Below are positions 58,872 through 64,000 of a stretch of 64,000 bases of DNA, piece by piece. Numbering within the stretch: position 1 is the stretch's first letter; each line of letters opens with the position of its first letter. The stretch is from Muricea muricata. Lineage: Eukaryota > Cnidaria > Anthozoa > Malacalcyonacea > Plexauridae. The position numbers and the translations under genes are program-made. Below the pieces are notes generated by a model that was not told the DNA's origin, ran no database searches, and was given only the letters and a program-made list of their open reading frames with translations. The stretch lies in assembly GCA_963855995.1 (NCBI GenBank), contig OY979717.1, positions 38,870,680-38,934,679 of the forward strand, written 5' to 3'.

Positions 58872-59860
58872 TTATTGCAAGACTGCTCTAGCAAAGTCGT
58901 CTGTAAACGAAGGACGATAATAAAAACGTAAAAAAGAAGATGGACCGGTCCAGTCTGCCATCTTTAAAACGTCCTCAAGGGAAATCCTTCCTGCTCTTGC
59001 TGTAGAGGTAGAAGCCGATCTTGTGGAATGCCCTTTAAAAATGGGAGTGTCAATACCAGCACTACCCAAGAATGATTTAATCCAACGAGCAATAGTGCAG
59101 GACTGTACAGGTTTGTGCGGTCTGTGGTAACTTATCAACAATTGTTGGTTAGTTGCTGGGTCCACAAGAGGCCACAAAAGTGTTTGTACGTGAAATGTAT
59201 GACTGTAAACAGCGCAGAACGCAAATACTCTCACAATCGTCAAACTTGGCAAAGAAAACAAGAATTATTTCCAAAGATGTTTTGGTCATGCCTGGCAACT
59301 CAAAGACCACCCCTTCAGGGAGTATACGCATAAATCGCAAGTCAAGGAGCTTCAGCTCAGAGGAACGTTTTGGAGCAGTTAAAGCCAACAAAAGAACTAG
59401 CTTCTGAGTTAAGACCTTGAGCGGGAGAAGTTGATTTCCTGGTAAAGAACGCATATAGTCCAAAGCAACATTGACGTCCCACGATTGCTGATAACGAGGC
59501 ATAGCCAGACGAAGATTCAGAATGCCCTTAAGTAAGCGAACAACAAGCGGATGTTGTCCTACAGGAAAGCCTTCCATGGGAGGTAAAACACCAGACAAGG
59601 CAGAACGATAGGTATTAATTGTCCTATATTCTAAACCCTCATCAAAAGAGTGAGCTAAGAACCCTGTTATATCTGCCAAAGAGGGGCAAAGTGGATCAAC
59701 TTTCTTTGCGATACACCAGCAATGCCATTTTTTCCAGGCGGAATTATAAACTGAGTTTGTACCTGGCCTCCAAGCTGCCAAGATGAACTTGGAAGCGTTG
59801 CTAGAAATGCCCTTTGATTGCAAAGATCGTTGCACACATGCCAAGCGGCTAGTTGCAGGG
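58872..59860 (-). pseudogene. DIRS tyrosine recombinase, frameshifted
   Basis: The first part (about 59860-59190) overlaps the end of the RT-RNase H gene in another frame, as is usual in DIRS elements, and has a core-binding domain and the first catalytic Arg in APKRSSELKLL. Near 59180-59195 the frame slips. The second frame carries the His-x2-Arg box (KGHSTRSASTS) and the nucleophile region SFLRFYYRP, ending at 58872. The catalytic set is present but split by the frame break. The enzyme would integrate the circular cDNA without a target duplication. Confidence 0.8.
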
Positions 59861-61731
59861 TTTGATTCATCACCAACGGGTGTGATTGACCCTGCGGGCC
59901 CTGAAGTAACTTGGGACCCCAAGGTAAGAGAATCGGAAGGGAGACCGACAATTCCAGAAGACTCGGATACCAAGCCTGTGTTGGCCACACAGGAGTCACC
60001 AGTATGAGTTCGCCCCCCTCCTCTCTGAGCTTCGCCAGACAGCGCATTATAAGACAAAAGGGGGGAAATGCGTATAGTCTCCCTACTGCCCAATTCTGCA
60101 AGAGGGCGTCTGTTGCTAGGGCCATCGGATCCGGCCTCCAACTGTAAAACTGGGTTAACTGGGCGTTCAGACGATTCGCGAACAGGTCTAGCGCGCAAGG
60201 ACCTCTGACCTGCATCAACGAGCGGAATATCCCTGGGCAAAGCTTCCAGTCGCTCGAGTCGACGAAATGGCGCGACTCCCAGTCCGCTGACACATTCAGA
60301 GCCCCCGATAGATGTTCGGCACTGAGAAATATGTTGCGTTTCAGAGCCCACTCCCGAAGGGCTAGCGCTAAATTGGAGAGAATCAGGGAATGAGTACCCC
60401 CTAGGCGGTTGATATAAGCTACCGCTGAGACATTGTCCATGCGCAACCGCACATGAACACAAAGGCGATCCTTTGTAAAGCTCTTGACAGCAAAGGAACC
60501 TGCTAGAAGTTCCAAGCAATTGATATGGAGCTTTTTCTCCATTTGGGACCATACGCCCCCCGTGGTGATTCCCTGACAAACTGCCCCCCAACCGGAGCGA
60601 GAGGCGTCTGTTTCGATTATCACATCGGGAGATGGGCGGAGAAGCGCCCTCCCATTCCAAGCATTCAAATGCGCTAGCCACCACAGAAGTTCGTCCTTGG
60701 CCTCTGTGGACAGAGCGGTCATAGCATCGAAATGGCCAAATCGGGCTAAGGCTTTGTGTTTCAGATTCTGCAGGTGCCGATAATGCAAGGGAGCTGGGAA
60801 AATAGCTTGAATAGACGCAGTTAGTTTGCCTATGAGCTGAGAGAGCTCCCATACTGAAACGTCGTGATGCAATAACATCTTGGAACAGTGGGATTTGATC
60901 GCCTCCACCTTGCAATCTGGCAGGAGCAGAGTCATATCCAGAGTATTCACAACGAAGCCGAGAAACTCCAACTGTTGTGTCGGTTGAAAACAAGATTTCT
61001 CGAGGTTTATTATGAAGCCGAGATTCTCTAGCAAGTACCGAGCTGTAGTCGTGTCCTGTTGAAGACCTACCTTGGACGAGTTCATGAAAAGGAGGTCGTC
61101 CAAGTAAATAGTCAGCCGAATGCCAGTCCGTCGTAGTAGGGCAACAACCGGTTTCATGATCTTTGTGAATACTCTGGGTGCAACCGCTAGGCCAAAGGGC
61201 AGGCACGCAAACTCGAGAAGAGAGTCCTTCCATAGAAATCGGAGATATTTCTTGTGATTTTCCCAAATGGGGACCACAAAATACGCATCCTTGAGATCAA
61301 TTTTGCCCAACCAATCGTTGGGGCGCATTAAGTCGCGCAGGAGATGGATTCCCTCCATCTTGAAGTGGTTGTACTGAAGATATTCGTTAGATCCTTCAAA
61401 TTGATCACCGGGCAGGAACCCCCGTCGCGTTTTGGAACTATAAAAACAAATTGCTTACAAACTGGTCGGAATTTGGGGTTACATTTGTCAAGGCCCCCCT
61501 TTGTAAGAGTTCTGAAATTTCGGCCTCTATCTTCTTGGACTCCGTTAACGAAAAGCGCAAAGGTGCTTTGACTTTGTGTTGGACGGGGGGAGCCGTGAGT
61601 TCCAGCTTGTAGCCCACAACCATGTCTAGGATTTCTTGGTCGTGGGTTACTCGACTCCAGTTTGGAAGAAATTTTGCCAAACGGCCTGCAAATTTTGGTG
61701 GTTCGGTAATTGTTAGAAAATCTATTTTCAA
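59667..61731 (-). pseudogene. DIRS reverse transcriptase-RNase H, two frameshifts near the 5' end
   Basis: The first part (61731-61438) is the N-terminal region (IEAEISELLQRGALTNV). The frame then slips near 61440 and again near 61387, flanking a VPKRDGG-VINLKDL block, and continues open from 61358 to 59667. That part has KIDLKDAYF (motif A), the catalytic YLDD at about residue 85, and an RNase H domain with ETDASRSGWGAV, CLELLA, MDNVSAVAYI and NVSADWESR. The order and spacing are those of DIRS-type enzymes. Confidence 0.85.
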
Positions 61732-61826
61732 ACGACTTGAAGCCGCAGAGCAATTGCAACGCTCCAGATTCTGGCCCTTCTGTAAGCTTGCTACGTAAGT
61801 GAGAGGAAGGTTTGGCGTAATACCTG

Positions 61827-62858
61827 TTAGTTTTTGTTCCCTTGACCGAACGGGAACCTGTTGCGCCGGTAGTTGTACTGGGTCTTGGTACTGGAGCCCG
61901 GGCCTCTCCCGGGCTGACGCCGAAAAGGCTTCTGCTTGGTTGCGTTGCCGTTGCCATGGTATTTCCCGCGTACCAACGAATCAAGCTCCTTCGAGAGCTT
62001 GAGTTCTTTCAAGAAAGCTTTCTTGAATTTTTTTCCGAACAAATCGGATGAATCAGGCACAAATAGCTCGGGATCGTCGATTAAATCAAGGGAATCCGAC
62101 GAAACCTTGGCCAACAAGCCTTTCCTGCGATCAACCAGTGCACAGTAAGATGCATTTCCTGTCAAGGCCATGGCACGGCGAACAAGCTCGATCACTGAAG
62201 CAGGCTCTAAACCTGTCTTCCCCGCTTTGGCAGCAAGTGCATCTTGCCACAGCTGAGCGAGGGGGCCCAGAGGATCTAAAATACGGCCGGCTATGTTCAT
62301 GAGGCGCTGGTCCATGACCGGATTAAACGCTGTGCCGCTTCTTTTCAAATATTTTTTGACAAACGAGTCAACTTTTTTTGGACGAAGGTCTGCATGGAAA
62401 GGAACTGGCGAATCCTTTAACATGTTTTTGCGGGTAGATTTTTTGAGGCCCTGAAAAGCGGACTTGGCCGCAAAGTTGACAATGTTTGGGTCTAAAGGAG
62501 ACTCGGACTCCTCAAAGGCACTCTCGTTGACTAAGTGCTGTGTCGAAGTGTTTTTGCTCGACCCTCTGTCAGAACTGTCCGAGTCCGAGCTCGAACTACT
62601 TGATTCGGAAGACTCAGACGCGCTCGAAGACGACGAGTACCGCCGAGAAAACTTGGTTCGTTTATTCTTACCACTATGGTTTTTCGAGGAAGAACGCTTC
62701 CGTTTTTTGGAATGTTTTCGCTGAGCCACCGAATGGCGTGCAGCATTTATAGTTTTTCTCGGTGCTTCCACCGGTGTTTTTACGCGCGAACTATCTCGCG
62801 GAGAGTGTTTAGGAACCACCTGAACCATGTCCCCAGCTGGGCCTGCAGCATCAGTCAT
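61827..62858 (-). CDS. gag: DIRS gag-like protein
   Basis: Intact ORF of 343 residues from the ATG at 62858 (MTDAAGPAGDMVQV); the frame is open 39 codons further upstream. A basic stretch (KHSKKRKRSSSKNHSGKNKR) and a serine/aspartate run come first, then a helical domain with VKKYLKRSG and RILDPLGPLAQLW, and an Arg/Gly-rich C terminus (RRQPGRGPG). It probably binds RNA and forms the particle of the retrotransposon. It is the only undamaged DIRS gene here. Confidence 0.75.
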   Translation of the reverse strand: MTDAAGPAGDMVQVVPKHSPRDSSRVKTPVEAPRKTINAARHSVAQRKHSKKRKRSSSKNHSGKNKRTKFSRRYSSSSSASESSESSSSSSDSDSSDRGSSKNTSTQHLVNESAFEESESPLDPNIVNFAAKSAFQGLKKSTRKNMLKDSPVPFHADLRPKKVDSFVKKYLKRSGTAFNPVMDQRLMNIAGRILDPLGPLAQLWQDALAAKAGKTGLEPASVIELVRRAMALTGNASYCALVDRRKGLLAKVSSDSLDLIDDPELFVPDSSDLFGKKFKKAFLKELKLSKELDSLVRGKYHGNGNATKQKPFRRQPGRGPGSSTKTQYNYRRNRFPFGQGNKN

Positions 62859-62951
62859 TACCAGCGAGATTATTGGGACAAACGAACCTTTTAAAAACAA
62901 TTTTTTTACGAGCGGCAAAAATTCAACTGTATACGGTGAGCTGATGAAGAG

Positions 62952-63090
62952 CTGAAGGGTTAGGTTGCCAGGCAACCGTGTAAACAGGAAGTGACGTTAT
63001 TTTTTAGTACTTAGTACTTCATCAGCTGTATCGGTGATTGTTGAGGAATAAAGCATTGTTATATCGAGCTTCTGTGTTTGAAATATAATT
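62952..63090 (-). repeat. 5' inverted terminal repeat of the DIRS element
   Basis: Contains TTGCCAGGCAACC and TAGTACTTAGTACTTCATCAG and ends GTTTGAAATATAATT. It matches 58387-58500 in inverse orientation over 114 bases. Confidence 0.85.
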
Positions 63091-63222
63091 TAAATTTCCT
63101 GCGCTTTTTGAAAAAAATGCTGATGTCAGAAGTTTTTTTAAAAATTTTGGCGGCTATCTTGGAAAAAACTTGTACATTCGCAGTTGGGGTAAATTTGAGC
63201 TTTTCGGGGTAACATATACTAC
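63091..63222 (-). repeat. Right terminal inverted repeat of the PolB element, outer part
   Basis: This is the outer half of the right arm, ending GGGGTAACATATACTAC. It was separated from the inner half by the DIRS insertion. Confidence 0.85.
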
Positions 63223-63224
63223 TC

Positions 63225-64000
63225 CCGGTCACTGACAATATACTTAGTCCAGATGCTCCACAACGATGTGAAAGTGTATGCAAAAAGTGTATCGAATTCA
63301 AGAGTGTTTGTGAAGAGTGTGCTACTCATGGGCAGGTAAGCCATCACCTCAGTCTCAGAGCATGCAAAAAATGTCTGGAAACAGGGTGGAAGTGCACAAG
63401 AGTGGCAGTACTTGCTATCATGGTCGATTGTGAAGAAGGAAACAAGCAAGCAATGCAAAGTATGCTCGACTCATTATTGGACGATACTATGGATCCAATG
63501 TTGTCATTAACAATCCCTCTTCCAGACTCGGCTCATGTGGGTAAAAGTCTAAAAGGAAGTTTTGCCAACTGGTTTTAGAAGCTAGGACATGAGAGAGGAA
63601 ACCTTGCAATTTTAAGCACTTTAAGAAACAAACGAAATGACAAGATGAAGAAAGAAATGAGCAGGTTTCTCCCGAGAAATGATCATGTAAGAATCAAAGA
63701 TTGCCAACATCCATCAGCGGTAATAAAGCTGACGGATAAGCGATTTATAGAGTTTCTTCGTTCACTAAATTTTGTTGTTCACACAATCATACCAGAGACA
63801 GACCGTTTCACTGATAACAACAAGGTGAGGATGTACCCTCGCCTGATCAGTGTTAGTGTTGGTCCTTATGACAGTATATTTTTTCTCACTGAGGGCAAAA
63901 ACGGTGGCCAAAAGACATCCAGCCTGTGCACTGCACAGCTCCACAATCCTGTAAAGAATATCACACCAGTGAAGAAAGGTATTTTGTCGGCAAAAGAAGT
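63225..64000 (+). pseudogene. 3' part of the split plus-strand gene, continuing past the window
   Basis: One frame runs to the window end with a single stop. It opens PVTDNILSPDAPQRCES and has a Cys-rich block (CKKCIEFKSVCEEC, then CKKCLETGWKC) that may bind zinc, then DCEEGNKQAMQ, HVGKSLKGSF, TLRNKRNDKMKKEM, RNDHVRIKDCQHPSAVIKL and RMYPRLISVSVGPYDS. TAG at about 63576 interrupts it after ANWF while coding continues. From memory it is the same uncharacterised cnidarian family as 48268-49066, separated from it by the PolB element. Confidence 0.65.

Larger units (their letters stand above)
58322..63090 (-). mobile_element. Complete DIRS-like tyrosine-recombinase retrotransposon
   Basis: Transcribed on the minus strand in the order gag, RT-RNase H, tyrosine recombinase. 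It has inverted terminal repeats and an internal complementary region at 58713-58828 that joins copies of both element ends, the hallmark of DIRS elements, which replicate through a circular intermediate. It sits in the right terminal repeat of the PolB element at an AATT-type site. The intact left terminal repeat shows the empty site. Confidence 0.88.
49067..63222. mobile_element. Protein-primed PolB element (Maverick/Polinton-related, no integrase or capsid seen), with nested insertions
   Basis: The ends are inverted repeats that open GTAGTATATGTTACCCC on the left and close with its complement on the right. Between them lie a protein-primed DNA polymerase B, two GIY-YIG genes and at least nine small ORFs. 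Without the 949 bp MITE and the DIRS element, the element is about 8.4 kb. Polintons are usually 15-20 kb and carry integrase, protease, packaging ATPase and capsid genes. None is visible here, so this is either a reduced relative or a distinct linear-plasmid-like element. Flanking bases (GGCAGGTT and TCCCGGTC) show no target-site duplication. Insertion disrupted the plus-strand gene. Confidence 0.75.

Noticed and set aside
59149..61266. Single 705-codon protein on the minus strand
   Set aside because: Only its last ~230 codons are the tyrosine recombinase. The rest is an out-of-frame reading of the RT-RNase H gene.

Overview
The window looks like animal nuclear DNA, most likely cnidarian (coral or anemone type). 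Reasons: spliced genes with GTAAGT donors and AG acceptors, Penelope-like and DIRS-like retroelements, a protein-primed PolB element, foldback MITEs, and two gene families that I remember as expanded in cnidarians. It is AT-rich and mostly repeats and mobile DNA. A run of exactly 200 N (40001-40200) is a scaffold gap.
Region 1 (1-40000) is a head-to-tail array of a ~3.82 kb unit: one partial unit, ten units with a helicase-like ORF, and a last unit cut by the gap. Each unit carries, on the plus strand, the ATPase half of a Pif1-like helicase joined to a different lysine/serine-rich C-terminal region. On the minus strand it carries a two-exon, 85-residue gene resembling an RFX/D5-type winged helix. 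It also holds a canonical G-quadruplex motif and four Pumilio-type TGTAAATA boxes after the helicase stop. Upstream helicase exons hold the same stop codon and frame break in the copies inspected, so the unit appears to have been amplified after that gene was broken; the small minus-strand gene is intact in all ten complete copies.
Region 2 (40201-42615) is a Penelope-like element (RT plus GIY-YIG), with a perfect inverted repeat at its 5' side, a long (AT)n tail and an adjacent foldback MITE.
Region 3 (42642-49066) holds two divergent genes of unknown function. The minus-strand gene (42642-46471, about six coding blocks) is broken by a frameshift and a nonsense codon. The plus-strand gene starts near 46825 or 48268, resumes at 63225 and runs off the window; it is split by a 14 kb insertion.
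Region 4 (49067-63222) is that insertion, a three-level nest. The outer element has ~250 bp terminal inverted repeats, a protein-primed DNA polymerase B, two GIY-YIG nucleases (one with a C2H2 finger) and a set of tiny, often membrane-anchored proteins. I find no integrase, capsid, protease or packaging ATPase. A 949 bp mariner-type MITE sits in one GIY-YIG gene. A complete DIRS retrotransposon (58322-63090: gag, RT-RNase H, tyrosine recombinase) sits inside the right terminal repeat. Most element genes carry frameshifts or stops, so this copy is dead. Its layout (compact genes, an ATGA overlap, a hairpin between convergent genes, A/T palindromes abutting start codons) is virus- or plasmid-like and is the best candidate here for a little-described system.
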